64,000 nucleotides of DNA from Conchocele bisecta (GCA_029237695.1 CM055267.1:13605043-13669042), one strand, 5' to 3'; positions 1-11,492 are shown, numbered from the stretch's first letter. Notes: a model not told the origin generated them from the letters alone. Program-made: numbers and translations.

Positions 1-723
1 TGAAAAGGAGTAGTGGAACCATGCTTCTAGCAAGCAATATTATAAGTTATTGTGATTATTGTGTAGAATCACAATAACGTATTTGTCATACCGCAGATCC
101 TGTATTTGGCCGTATAAACATATCTCTTCTTTTGATCTTTGCGGTTTTTTTTCAGGAAGAAAAATAATCCGAGATTCGATTTTCTACCGTCAGTCTTAAT
201 ATAAAGGCGTAAATGAACATTTTGTTTTTTTATTAAACGAAAACAAACTAAATTTGGAGTAAGAAATCCATCGAAAACCACTTTATGACAGTTTTCTTAT
301 ATCGTGTAATTTAATTTATATTCCACTGCTCTCTCGATCTGCTCTCCCTTTGGCGCCTCTAGAATAATGCGACTGGTTCCCAAACATTCGCTGTCATTGC
401 TACGCCGCGGTTTCGTGCGTGGAACCCATAGTTTGTGACCTAAATATAGCCGTGTCACGAAGGCAAGCGTGTTGACATTTGAAAAGCAATTTTCGTTATT
501 TTGCTAATTTTTCGCTGATATTTTGATAAGCGAAGAATATTTATGGAAAAATAAACAATAAAGACTGGTTCTGAGTGTACAATTTGTTACTTGTATTGAT
601 CAATTCGGGGTTTTATTGTGATTAGTGAGGAATACAATTCGCAATCGCTAGACGCTTTCAAAATGTGTCTTCATTGGACGCGAGGCGCCGGAGGGGAATC
701 GCAATTTCTCTATGTTCGACGGC
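1..723. other. No gene or repeat recognised
   Basis: AT-rich low-copy sequence. A 70-codon minus-strand frame at 69-281 has poly-K/F composition and no context, and was judged random. Confidence 0.6.
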
Positions 724-758
724 CTTGTCAGGTCATATAATATATATGACCAGGCAAG
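724..758. repeat. Short inverted repeat
   Basis: cttgtcaggtcatata and tatatatgaccaggcaag are imperfect complements around an AT-rich centre. No further context is recognised. Confidence 0.5.
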
Positions 759-792
759 CTAGCCAATCAAAAGCCGAGAAACTTATCTGCTG

Positions 793-982
793 TATGACAA
801 GCATCGTTATCACGCTACACGAGTGTACAATTTGATCAGGAATTACTCTGATCACAAATGTCATACTGTGGGGTCAGCGTGTAAGTGCACACACGAACGA
901 ACACGACAGGTCGCGTTCGTTCGTGTGTGCACTTACACGCTGACCCCACTGTAAGCCCCATATCTCCAGTCACAGCCACATA
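793..982 (+). mobile_element. Family A element, 3' half, interrupted
   Basis: Right half of family A: caagcatcgttatcacgctac through to ctccagtcacagccaca. The hairpin element at 866-951 interrupts it. Confidence 0.8.
866..951. mobile_element. Hairpin MITE with TA target duplication (Tc1/mariner-like)
   Basis: An almost perfect 86-bp palindrome with termini C(A/T)GTGGGGTCAGCGTG, flanked by TA on both sides (864-865, 952-953). Removing it restores the family A sequence around it. TA duplication plus CAGTG-type ends suggest Tc1/mariner-type mobilisation. Confidence 0.7.
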
Positions 983-1660
983 TTATATCCCCGGACTCCG
1001 ATTTATGGGAAGCGCAATGTCTTGTAATCCCATATTGTCTTTCAAAGCATCTCCACACGATTTGTCAAACGTATTGAATGTTCCTGCGTTGCAGTTACTT
1101 CTCCATAAATAGCGCACGTAGAACCAATAATTCTGTAATCAACTGCGGACCTGCCACGTTCTGTCGGAAATTAATGGCACAATCATCCATGCATACATAT
1201 TCTTGATAAAAACTTAATGTAACATACACTTGATGTCTGAGAACAGCACAGTTCGACTACAAAAATCCATTACAAACAATAGAAAACAACGGCAAAAACA
1301 AAACTTGGACACTGTTTGGTAACCCACACATCTTTTGACATACATGTATATCAACTTTGGCTAACATAGTATTGATTGTCTGTCGTATTTGATATTTTAC
1401 AGCAGGTTTACAGTGTTACATACAAACGATTTAGTTTCGCTTTCGGCACAGTGACGTGATAATTGCCATGACAACAGCATACGTGCATTTGCGATAACAT
1501 AAATATAAAGATCGTGTGCCAAATGTGATAACCAATATGTATAAAACTATGGAGATATATAAGTTATAAAAAGTGTCACAAGTTGTTTGTGTGCCACCAT
1601 GATTCAAATTAGACATTCGACCAAAGGTTGACCACATGTAACGACAACGGGCATAGGTTG
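983..1660. other. Low-copy intergenic or intronic sequence
   Basis: No family shared with the rest of the window, no splice-bounded frame. Confidence 0.55.
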
Positions 1661-1662
1661 AA

Positions 1663-1817
1663 GTAACGTACCAGTGTATATACATATATTAAATATACCT
1701 AAAAGTATCAATAAGTGGGAAAAAATCAGTTGAACAAAAAAAAATGTTTTCCCACTTTGATACTTTTAGGTATAGTTAATGTATTTATAGACCTTCATAC
1801 TTTACTTCAACCTGTGA
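1663..1817. mobile_element. Family B MITE
   Basis: Inverted ends GGTTGAAGTAACG(G/T)ACC and an arm containing AATATACCTAAAAGTATCA, complementary to the other half. Other copies are at 62421-62628 and 63691-63833. Confidence 0.8.
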
Positions 1818-2061
1818 CGACTGGTTGATGACATACGCTCTCCGATCATTTTCCGAACAGTCGACCAAAGACTGCGATTTTCCGATGAAACTTTATGCAA
1901 GTGCAGTGTGAATTTTGGCATACTTGCAGAAACAGTATGCGTCCTATGGGGAGTATTGTAGTTAAAACACCATACATCATCGATTGAGTTATTGCTGAAA
2001 ACTAGTACAAATGTCAGTTCTTGGTAAAACAAATAATACTCGTATTATCCTGAAGCACACA

Positions 2062-2330
2062 TGAGACACGCCGTGTATCTGCGAAATTTCATTAAATTCG
2101 TTTTCAAAATTTACAATATTTTTCATAAGTAAAGTCAAAAGTTGACAAAAGTTTCAGAGTACATGTGGAATATAATTCCGCATGTACTCTGAAACATTTG
2201 TCAACTTTTGATGCAATTTACGGAAAATAGCAGCTCGAAAATAGTGCAAATTTTGTAAACGTATTTGTAAACTGTTTGTGTCTGAAATTACGCAGATGTC
2301 CGAAGTTACAAAATCACATGGCGTGTCTCA
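2062..2330. mobile_element. Family H long-palindrome MITE
   Basis: About 270 bp, palindromic over its whole length. The ends are TGAGACACGCC(A/G)TG and its complement, and the centre is gaatataattccgcatgt. Seven copies occur in the window. No coding capacity. Confidence 0.88.
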
Positions 2331-2428
2331 ATTATCAGGGTTTCTTGATGTTACTCCTATACATTCAAACACAAATAGCTGGGGAGTGTTACATAAGTGA
2401 TTTGCCGATGACAAAGTGAGGCTCATAA

Positions 2429-2648
2429 TGTACAGTGGAATCTCTCTAAACCGGACAGCAAGAAAACACCTGTGGTTTAATTTTGTATGAGTGTCTTGGT
2501 CATTTATCCCAGGTGATAATGTCTGTTCGTGATCGCATAGCATACAACCATGTCTCAGAATGATCGAATTACTGATTTACAGCGAAACGTCTCTAAGCCA
2601 GACACAATGGGGACATCCCAGGGTGTCCGGATTAGAGAAGTTTCACTT
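2429..2648 (-). mobile_element. Family F element, long form
   Basis: Ends in CAGTGGAA.CTCTCTAAACC (half terminal repeat) on one side and in the complete short hairpin (2581-2648) on the other. The tail between (ggtcatttatcccaggtgataatg) is shared with 20027, 48213 and 48899 in the opposite orientation. Confidence 0.8.
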
Positions 2649-3069
2649 TGTTGGAACATAAATCGGTTTTTTTTTTACGGAACACACATTGACGGGCATG
2701 ATTAAACAACAAATTTGTTCATTTGAACCTTCTCGACGAGACAATCGTAAATCTTTGCTTTGCATGTGCTTAGAGGCATATGTCTCGATCACCATTTAGG
2801 TGGTCGAGAAATATACCTCTAATCACATATAAAGAAAAGATTTAGGATTGTCCATAAACAGAAAGGTGTATCCAGTGATACAGCTTGAAATGGGTTAACA
2901 TATACAAAGGAGTGGATTTTCAAAAGAATTATAAGTAATGACAAACGTTCCTGATCCTGGTACGACTCTTCATGAGGAACACGTACATGTAGTTGGAGGT
3001 CTATGACGTCATGTAAACTAGCAGGATTTCCCACTGACCGTTACAAGATGGTACCTTCGTACAACGCAA

Positions 3070-3545
3070 AAACATTGTTTTTTCGATAATATTAAATTTC
3101 ATAAAAAATTTAAGAATGAGCCTTCTTTTTATTTCATGACATTTGGTCAAATATTGATTTTATTATGAAAAGTGAGTTCGCAATGGGAATTTAACATGGG
3201 GAAAAAAGAGGTGGAGAACCTGGAGTAGAAAAACAAACACTTTTGGAAATTGATTCTGAAATCTAGCTAAATAGCTTGGAAATGACTTAACTAATTAAAC
3301 AAAAGTTACATTTTTAAAATCAGTCTACTATTACTACGTTAAATCCCCATACAGTTGACATCGTCACTCACATGTGGAAATTGTTGTTTTTTCGCAATAA
3401 AATCAATGTTGGACGAAATTTCACGAAATAAAAAGTAGGCTGATTCTTACATTTTACTATAATTTAATATTATCGAAAAATATGTTGTTTTTGCATTATT
3501 TTTATAACCGTAAAATTTGGGCAGGTTTCGTGAAACAGACAGTAG
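3070..3545. mobile_element. Family L element (copy 1)
   Basis: Terminal parts (aataatattgtttttgcat...gggcaggtttcgtgaaacagac) match 47507-48059. The interior contains a CCTATGGGAATTTAACATGG-like segment shared with family K. Both halves are inverted relative to each other, giving a fold-back shape. Confidence 0.7.
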
Positions 3546-3664
3546 TCATAGTGCGCATATCATAGTGCGCATATCTGCGCCTCTTGATGACGTTGTGATT
3601 GCCACTGTTTGTGTCTGTTTTATATGATGCTTTCATTTAAATGGGCTCTTCGGTCTCGTTTCTG

Positions 3665-3905
3665 TATATGTGGCTGTGGCTGGAGAAATGGGGCTTATGG
3701 GTTTTGCGATCAGCGTAGATCCAGATCAGCCTGTGCATCCGCACAGTCTGATCTGGATCTACACTGTTCGCCACTCCGTTAATGAAACACTCGTGGTGCT
3801 TCTACCAAGCAATATAGACCGTTATCAGGCTACATGAGTATGCTATTTGATCTGAAGCTACACTGATCACAAATCCCGTAGGCCCCATTTCTCCAGTCAC
3901 ATATT
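3665..3905 (+). mobile_element. Family A element (intact length)
   Basis: About 240 bp. Terminal inverted repeats of about 34 bp start ATGTGGCTGTGACTGGAGAA. The interior has a GATCCAGATCAG...CTGATCTGGATC hairpin and a GTTATCAGGCTACA...TTTGATC segment. Non-coding. This is the commonest long-TIR family in the window. Confidence 0.88.
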
Positions 3906-4019
3906 GAGTTTATATCTGAAACGCTGGCGTTATGCATCATGGTCTGTTAACCCATTTCAGTTTAAGGATATAATATTTTTTGTTGACAAAAATCACATTA
4001 ATTAGTTTATTTCTCCATA

Positions 4020-4094
4020 AAAGTATATGTTGTTACCACTCATTTGAACCGTCTCGTTGAGACGGTTCAAATGAGTGGTAACAACATATACTTT
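4020..4094. repeat. Family J perfect hairpin
   Basis: A 75-bp palindrome with 36-bp perfect arms (aaagtatatgttgttacc...) and a 3-base loop. A second copy is at 28403-28474. Confidence 0.85.
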
Positions 4095-4158
4095 CGAGAT
4101 CAAATAAAGAGCATAGGGATTTTCCCCCCTCAAATGTTACATACTGCTGTAATTGTAT

Positions 4159-6056
4159 CTGTCTGTCCAGTTCCACGTTTTTCTGCCGACGAACTTTTGG
4201 CTATTAAACACATTAAATTTAGATAATATTTAAATGTAAGTTCTTTTACATCAATAACAAAAAAAGTTGTCCTCCCTATATTTTTTTATTTGATATTTAG
4301 GCCAGTTTTTTTTTATTTGTTGGTTTACGGATTTTTTTTCCGCGAGATCGGGTCGGTCGGTCGGAAAAAAATAAAAATAAAAAAAAGTTTTTTCAATTTT
4401 TTTATTCTTTTTGGCACAGGGTTGGGTCGGTCGGGGAAATAAAAAAAAAAAAAGAAAAAAAAAGTCTGTCGAACGCGGATGCCACCGGCGGCATATTGAA
4501 GAAACTGACAAACGGGTGAACCAAAAGTGTTAAGTCAAAGGGTGAAGGTCATATGTAGTATGGCAATGCAGGTGTAGCATACATGCAAATGAATGAAGTA
4601 TGGAAATATTGAAGCAGTTAAGCAACTTATGTAGATGCTATGGCCAGTTTGAGAAACTGTGACAAACTGGTTAACCGAAATTGCTAAGTCCTTTCAGCAG
4701 CCCTGTGAAGGTCAAAAGGTCAAGGTAATATAAAGTATGACAAGGCAGGTATAGCACACATACCAATGAATGATGTGTTGAAATATTGAAGAACTTGAGC
4801 AACTTATGTAGAAGATATGGCCGGTTTAAGAAACTGTTACGCAGTGGTTAACCGAACGTGTGACGGACAGACGGACGGTCCGAACACCATAAAAATCACA
4901 TTTTTAAGGCACATGGTTGGATCGGTTCACATTTTTAAGGCTCATGGTTGGGTCGGTTTGTGGTCGGTAAAAAACAAAAAGGCCAGTGATTGTGATAGAG
5001 TGAAACTTGTGTTAACCGGCATTGTCTCGGACCAAGAGTTTGTCGGTTAACGTAGGGAGTCGGTTCAGCAAGTTCTTTATATTCTACATAGCAACTCAGT
5101 TTCATATTCACATACTGTTGAATATTGATCACTGTGAATGGGTTGCGTAATGCGTACATATTAATACCGTATCTGGTATAATTAAATACAAGACAACGAA
5201 GCGGCGATATAGTTGAAACGAATATCAGTGGGGGTGGCACGAGTGTGGATTTTTGGCAGGGCGGTAGAGGACCCTAGGAAGAACGCATACATGAAATATG
5301 AAGCACATCATTGAGCAAGAAAACAGAAAATATAGGCCATTTACCCGAGCAGCGTTAAGGTTTTGGTTTTGAATTTTTGCATTCAATCTGAAACAGAGAT
5401 ATATCAAATCATATTGGAGATATATCAAATCATATCGAATCGTCCATTCGCAGGTTGTTGTTGTTGTCGCTGCTGTGAAGATCCGGTTTCCGCCACTTAC
5501 TTTTCTCGGCACAGCAAAAAAAAAAAAAATTAATTTTTATTTTTTTTTGGATCGGAGGTAAAAAAATCTAAAAAAAAATCGGAAATTAAAATTTTTATTT
5601 TTTTCCACATTGTCAAAAAATCGGGTCGGCGGATCTGTAAACCAACTAATAAAAAAAAAATGGCCTTATTGAAAAAAAAAGAGAAGATTTTCCTATGGGA
5701 ATTTAACATGGGGGGAAAAGAGATGGAAGCGCTGGGGGAGAAGTCAAAAAACGAAAAATTTGGAAATTGACTCCGAAACCTGGTTAGATATGATGTAACT
5801 ACGAAAACAAGTTACATTTTGAAAATCGGTCCACAAATAAAAAAAAAATATTGTTAGCCCCCCATATTAAATTCCCATAGGAAAATCGTTTTTTCGCTAT
5901 AAAATCAACATTTGATGGAATTTCATCAAATATTTTTGTTTGGGGAGGGTGACTTTTTTGTTATTGATAAAAGAGTACTTGCATTTAAATATTGTTCATG
6001 CTTAATGTGTTTAATAGCCAAAAGTTCGTCGGCAGCAAAACGTGGAACAGACAGTA
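4159..6056. mobile_element. Family K element, about 1.9 kb, fold-back with nested content
   Basis: The ends are inverted: CTGTCTGTCCAGTTCCACG...GCCGACGAACTTTTGGC at 4159 and its complement ending at 6056. Inside lies a second inverted pair (ggccagtttttttttattt near 4302 and its complement near 5640-5665) and a third (CCTATGGGAATTTAACATGG near 5692 and its complement near 5865-5885). The centre holds an unrelated dispersed repeat (family Y). No transposase frame is seen. A one-ended copy is at 33797. Confidence 0.65.
4510..4885. repeat. Family Y dispersed repeat, two units of about 165 bp
   Basis: Two diverged copies contain TGAAATATTGAAG..., GCAACTTATGTAGA.GATATGGCC and GTTAACCGAA. They end in gacggacagacggacgg, a tail seen on many molluscan dispersed repeats (recalled, not searched). 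Confidence 0.6.
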
Positions 6057-6274
6057 ACGGTTAACCCTTTTCAACCCCGTAGAGAAAAAGGCGAACAATG
6101 CAAACCCCGTAGATCCTAACGAGTCATGGTGTAACACGCGTCTCATCAGAATCATCAATGTTTGTCAGTATTTTTCAGATATTTAAACAAAAACAAAGAA
6201 TCCCTGATCTGATTAATGCCCAGAAATGAGCATGTAACTATCAGTGTCAGATATTTATGGGTTGAACGGGTCAA

Positions 6275-6502
6275 TATGTGACTGTGACTGGAGAAATGGG
6301 GCTTATGGGTTTTGCTATCAGTGTATATCCATCCGTACAGTCTGATCAGCATCTGTACTGCTCGTCATTTCATCAATGAAACACACATCACGCTTCTGAC
6401 AAGCAATTCATCGTTATCAGGCAACAGGAGGGCGCCATTATATCAGGAGCTACGCTGGTTACAAATCCCATAAGCCCCATTTGTCTAATCACAGTCACGT
6501 GT
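6275..6502 (+). mobile_element. Family A element
   Basis: Same inverted ends and internal order as 3665-3905, diverged and with a shorter internal hairpin. Confidence 0.8.
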
Positions 6503-6571
6503 GACGAGAAGCATCATTACCTGGCATTGAACGCTGATGTAAATGCGGGTTTCAATACAGTTGTAAATTAC

Positions 6572-6945
6572 ACTTCTGCCTGCGCTAATCTCACCAATAG
6601 TTGTTAATTTATGTATTTCAAGATACAGTCTATACTCGTTACCTCAAACTCTCTTATATGTGAAATTATACTGATAACTCAAAGTCAAATTCATGGTCCC
6701 AAGGACATGTTTTCCTATATCATTAGGGCTTAACTCAAAGTTTTTTCCTCAGTCCCTTAGAGTTTGAGTAAACGAGTGTAGACTGTACTTGACCATTGTG
6801 ATTGAAATCAATCAGCTTGATTGGCTGAGCCTGAGCTGTGCTACATCTCAAGCTCAGACAATCAAAATGATGTATTGCGAGAATGGCGTGACAATGGTTG
6901 TTCAGAAACGTTGAAAAACTGAGCAAGAATAACGCAGCTGTGTGT
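6572..6945. mobile_element. Family M element with a nested insertion
   Basis: Flanks (gcctgcgctaatctcacc and agaataacgcag) and the palindromic core TGAGCCTGAGCTGTGC match 27168-27374. About 165 bp with its own inverted ends (acagtctatactcgttacct / gagtaaacgagtgtagactgt, about 6624-6788) is inserted in the left arm. Confidence 0.65.
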
Positions 6946-7620
6946 GTCCACAGGGCCCTGCAGGAACACTCATGAATTGTTTATCCGCCTGTGCTGTTTT
7001 ATGTCACATGAAAGGAATTTAATAAGTCTGTCTGGATAAAATATGCATGTATTTTGCACTGCAACTGACGTATCGAGACGTAACCAACAGTTTAACCCGT
7101 TAAACTTGCCTTCCAGTTACGAAATACGAAATGATCGATTATGGTGTACATGTATATATCGTTCGTCAGCAAGAATATACGCGTTACATATGCATATACC
7201 TACTCATTATGTGATCCGAGTGTATGTTTATTAAACGTTTGAACTTAAACTATACTCATAGTATATATTTAATATAAATGTCTATGAGTAATACGTATAT
7301 ATATGTAAAGATTGGCAATATAAATTCTCCACATCAACTGAAGATCAACTGAAAACCATGGACGCCAGTTATATAAACCGTCACCAAATGAACGTCACGC
7401 TCGACAAACATGGAGAATTTGATTATACAAGTTACAGAGTCGAAATCAATGGCCCCGTGTTTGTCTAATAGCATGTGTCAATGTTCCATGCTTAATCCTA
7501 TTGACAATGGAATGCTCTATGCAAGTCATTAGTAAGATCTCATTTAGAGTATGGGTCGGGTGTATGGTCTCCAATGTATAAAAAGATACAATTGCACTAG
7601 GAAACGTCCAAAGAAGAGCA
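6946..7620. other. Low-copy sequence
   Basis: AT-rich with alternating TA runs (7240-7300). Nothing recognised. Confidence 0.55.
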
Positions 7621-7624
7621 ACCA

Positions 7625-7867
7625 GGGCTCCGTTTCACTAAACTTCGTACCACTAAAATGTTCGTAAGTGCAAACTTAGGATCGTCTTGAAATTTAAATT
7701 GATGGATTTACATGTATTGAGCATAGGCTGCATATGCAGCCTATGCTCAATAAATGTAAATCCAATAATTGTTTACATGACAAAAATGCTATTGTGATAT
7801 TTACAGACTATCAAAATGTTGCACTTACGAACATTTTGGTCGTACGAAGTTTAGTGAAACGGCCCTC
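7625..7867. mobile_element. Family C long-palindrome MITE
   Basis: About 240 bp. Inverted ends GGGGCCGTTTCACTAAACTT extend through CGTACGACTAAAATGTTCG. The central hairpin TGAGCATAGGCTGCATATGC is self-complementary. Eight full or partial copies, plus an isolated core, occur in the window. Confidence 0.9.
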
Positions 7868-7969
7868 TGAATGGTAGGAAATCTATCAAATAAGTCTTAT
7901 TATGAAATACTAATAATCCTAAGAGTGCCATCACTAGAATACCGTCCACTTAGAGCAGATATGGTACAG

Positions 7970-8322
7970 GAGGCCGTTTTACTAAACTTCATACGACTAA
8001 AATGTTTGTATATGCAACATTTTGATAGTCTGTAAATATCACATTAGCAACGTTTTCGTGTAACAAATTATTGTATTTACATTTATTGAGCATAGGCTGC
8101 ATATGCAGCCTTAGCTACAATAATTAGCCTCCGATATGTTATCTACGATAACGTCGATATCTAGATACGATAACGTCGCGAGACGTATGGCGCGGGGAAG
8201 CAATTTTGTTCATAATGCAGCCTATGCTCAATAAATGTAAATCCATCAATTTAAATTTCCAGACGATCCTAAATTTGCACTTACGAACATTTTAGTCGTA
8301 CGAAGCTTAGTGAATCGGTCCC
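7970..8322. mobile_element. Family C MITE with about 105 extra bases in the loop
   Basis: Both arms and ends match 7625. The two halves of the central hairpin are separated by foreign sequence at about 8108-8213 (ctacgataacgtcgatatct, then a second tacgataacgtcg). Confidence 0.85.
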
Positions 8323-8632
8323 CAGTAGCCTATTTCATCAACATTGCAAAGTATACTTTACTAGCAAAGTATACTTTGAGGGAGTAATCATTTATTTTTC
8401 CTGAAATGCATTATTTCATATAGAACTAACAAATGCATATATTTCATGATTAAAAGTATGCAGAATTATTATACTGAATTTATTACATTATCACAGCCAA
8501 ATTGGCTGTGATAATGTAATAAATTCAGTATAATAAAAATTAATAAATTTATCATAAAATTGAAAATTTCTCACTCAAAGTATACTTTGCTAGTAAAGTA
8601 TACTTTGCAATGTTGATGAAATAGGCTACTGG
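8323..8632. mobile_element. Family D long-palindrome MITE
   Basis: About 300 bp. Ends are AGTAGCCTATTTCA and complement. The arms carry AAAGTATACTTTG. The core is a near-perfect hairpin of about 70 bp around ATTATCACAGCC...GGCTGTGATAAT. It abuts the family C copy ending at 8322. Seven copies occur in the window. Confidence 0.9.
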
Positions 8633-8826
8633 GGTATACAATCCTGCTGACATGGATCATGTAGATAAGCGCACACTATTCAGTGAAGCTACTTACATGC
8701 CCACTGGAGGCAATACGTATAAGCTATTAAAGAAAAGAGCGAGTCTGAGTAGTAAACTCCACAACTTTAGCCAAAGAGTAGTTGAAGTCTGCAATAGGTT
8801 CCCAGATAGCATTGTCGCAGCCCCAG

Positions 8827-9068
8827 GGGCTCGTTTCACTAAACTTCGTACGACTAAAATGTTCGTAAGTGCAAATTTAGGATCGTCTGGAAATTTCAAT
8901 TGATGGATTTACATTTGTTGAGCATAGGCTGCTATGCAGCCTATGCTCAATACATGTAAATCCAATAATTGTTTACAAGAAAACATTGTTAATGGGAAAT
9001 TTATACAGACTATTATATGTTTGCACTTACGAACATTTTAGTCGTAAGAAGTTTAGTGAAACGACCCC
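8827..9068. mobile_element. Family C MITE
   Basis: Ends, arms and central hairpin are as in 7625, and about as long. Confidence 0.9.
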
Positions 9069-9266
9069 CAGGTGTCAACACCTTTAAAAGTCGCCTAAAC
9101 AAATTCTGACAAACTTTCCCCTCAAAAGTTGACCCTCAGTGCTATTCATAAAAGCGGAAGTCAATACTGTAATACATGTATATCAAAGTAATTTCTTGCA
9201 AAATATTAAAAAAAAGAGCAAAAAATAGAAGTTTCGAAGGAAGAGAGGACTCGACGTCAGTAAGTT

Positions 9267-9546
9267 CAGTAGCCTATTTTAATAAAATTGCAATGTATAC
9301 TTATCTTTCTAAGTACACTTTGAGGGAGAAATGTTATCGATAAATTGATTAATTGTTATTATACTGAATTTATTACAGCCATTTTGGCTGTGATAATGTA
9401 ATACATTCAGTATAATAATTCTGCATACCTTTAATCATCAAATATATGCAGTCGCTAGTTCTATATGAAATAATGCATTTCTGGGAAAATAAATGATTAC
9501 TCCCTCAAAGTATACTTAGCGAGATAATTTTGGAGAACTCGGCTAC
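9267..9546. mobile_element. Family D MITE with a 10-bp flanking direct repeat
   Basis: Arms and core are as in 8323, with a shorter left arm. AGTAAGTTCA lies immediately outside both GTAGCC and GGCTAC ends, a perfect 10-bp direct repeat consistent with a target-site duplication. Confidence 0.88.
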
Positions 9547-9604
9547 AGTAAGTTCAACGTCCGTGCTTGGATACTTGTTGGAACATCTCAGTTACACAAT
9601 TGAA

Positions 9605-9747
9605 AGGGTCGGGGGTATCAGGGGCTGACTCCCTCATGGAGATAGCCCTCTTCTCCCACTGATCCCGTCATGTTTCTTGAAGGGGTCAGTGAAAGAAGGG
9701 GGCTAACTCCCGTATGGAGTTAGCGCCTGTCTTTCACTGACCCCTTC
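9605..9747. repeat. Family W inverted repeat
   Basis: gaaggggtcagtgaaag (9679) pairs with ctttcactgaccccttc (9730-9746), with ctaactcc/ggagttag in the loop. A diverged third arm is at 9605-9660. The related hairpin is at 26014. Confidence 0.75.
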
Positions 9748-10165
9748 AATGGGGAATCGCAGCTAGTTATTTTCCTTTACAAATCTATTTATAGAGATCC
9801 GGTCCTTTGGTTTATTTTAGCGTTTAATTCCTACTGAATAACTTGCAAAAATAACGAATTCAAACAGGGTAGACACATATCAGACTGCACATATGTGCAA
9901 TCTAATATAAGTCTACACTGATTGCAATACAATTAATAAGTGTGAACATGTGAATCTAGCAAATAATGCAGCTCAGGATCAGATTGTGCATATGTGTAGG
10001 ACGATCTGGATCAACACTAGTCGAAAACACTATAATGACTTCTTTACACAACAAATCATTCAATATTCGGTTTTATTGCAAGCAACCAGGCCATAATATA
10101 TACCAGTCGGACCGGATTTCTATAAATAAATTCAAAGGGAAATAACTAGCTACGATCCCCCATTG
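9747..10165. mobile_element. Family E element
   Basis: About 420 bp with inverted ends (gcagctagttattt... and ...aaataactagctacgatcc, flanked by caatgggg/ccccattg). The interior contains ACACTGATTGCAATACAATT and AGATCAGATTGTGCA. Non-coding. Copies are at 44264 and 45606. Confidence 0.8.
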
Positions 10166-10490
10166 TGTACGTCATTTGAGGCCACGAGAACATCAGCTGC
10201 TAGTGTGGTTTAGATGGTTAGTTTTCTTTTGTAAATTGATGAAACAACTTTCCAAATTCGATTGACATCCGGCGAAAAGGACATACACGTATTATACTTA
10301 TAAGGGTGATATCTCCGATTCGAAGGGACTGTTGTGTTAGACTTTCTGATATTCATTGTCAGGTCCTCATTATATGCAGCATGCAGTCTATTATTTCTCT
10401 GATTTGACAACCGCTTCACTTGCGGGATGACTAAACTGTGTCAATAGCATACAAAGTGTGTTATTTCACAGAATAATTCTTAACTATTTG

Positions 10491-10717
10491 CATGCTAGCG
10501 GTGAAAATATCCGCCAAACAAATTAGGAGTATATGTTTTATTTCTCTCTGTAAATATGTCTTGAAATTTCATTAGAATTGAGTCCTCCGGACTCAATTCT
10601 AATGAAATTCCAAGACATATTCCTGATATTTACAAGGAGAAATAAAAGAAAATATAATGTATTTTTTGTCCGCTATTTTTGAACTATTTATAGCCCAGAA
10701 GTTTCCCAGCATGCAAT
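10491..10717. mobile_element. Hairpin MITE
   Basis: A central palindrome (tcattagaattgagtcctcc / complement) is flanked by complementary arms gtaaatatgtcttg and TTATTTCTC...GAGAAATAA. The outer ends gcatgctagcgg / cccagcatgc may be the termini. Only one copy is seen. Confidence 0.65.
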
Positions 10718-11199
10718 GAGTTAAAACCTACCCGCACGCGCTCGAAATATGTGAGTTTTTCAGAAATACTTCCAGCAACTATCTCTTTATTAGCATCATA
10801 TTGGTTGTATTGTAGACACATTTCACTCGATTTAGACATGGTCTAGGAAGGTGTTTCATCATACACTTGCCAGCTAAGACCATCTAAGCCGCATTAAAAG
10901 CCCATGATGCCGGGAGTGTGTATACATGTGACAGCATGTACTTTACTGCCACCATATTGACAACAAACTGGTGGAATCGACCGCATTCGAAACAAAAAAA
11001 TATAACTGTTTGACTTATATGCGTTTCTCTGTTATATATCTCTGATTACAATGACTTTTCATGATTGCAAAGGACTGTAGAATGATTCATGAAGTGCTAA
11101 CATTTCTGTATTATCATTCTCCCACTGACCACATTAGAAACGTATTGTATACAATTTGAAATAAACTTGGCGACGGCAGTAGTTTAATGTTCAACAATG
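10718..11199. other. Low-copy sequence
   Basis: Only a short segment near 11030-11105 (ttatatatctctgattacaa, atgattg.aaa) shared with 49560-49625. Confidence 0.55.
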
Positions 11200-11401
11200 T
11201 TTGTGGCTGTGACTGGATAAATAGGGTTTATTGACCAGAGTGGCTCCTGATGAAATAGTACAGTCATGTAGCCGGATCACGATCTAAATTGCTAGTTAGT
11301 ATGTATGCCAAGTGTTTCGTTGATGGAATGACCAACATTGCAGATCCTGATTAGACTGTGCGGATGCACATAAGCCCCATTATTCCAGTCACAACCACAT
11401 G
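11200..11401 (-). mobile_element. Family A element, internally shortened
   Basis: Ends TGTGGCTGTGACTGGA and TCCAGTCACAACCACA. The internal hairpin half is lost. Confidence 0.75.
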
Positions 11402-11454
11402 TTTTAGATCTGCTACATATTACAGTTGTCTCCATCCAATAATACATATACCTG

Positions 11455-11491
<37 letters not shown>

Positions 11492-11492
11492 C
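11455..11492. repeat. (AAC)n microsatellite
   Basis: An uninterrupted run of about twelve AAC trinucleotides. Confidence 0.97.

Noticed and set aside
9747..10165. Solo LTR of a retrovirus-like element (family E)
   Set aside because: The ends are inverted repeats extending well inward, not TG...CA, and no primer-binding site or polypurine tract is seen.
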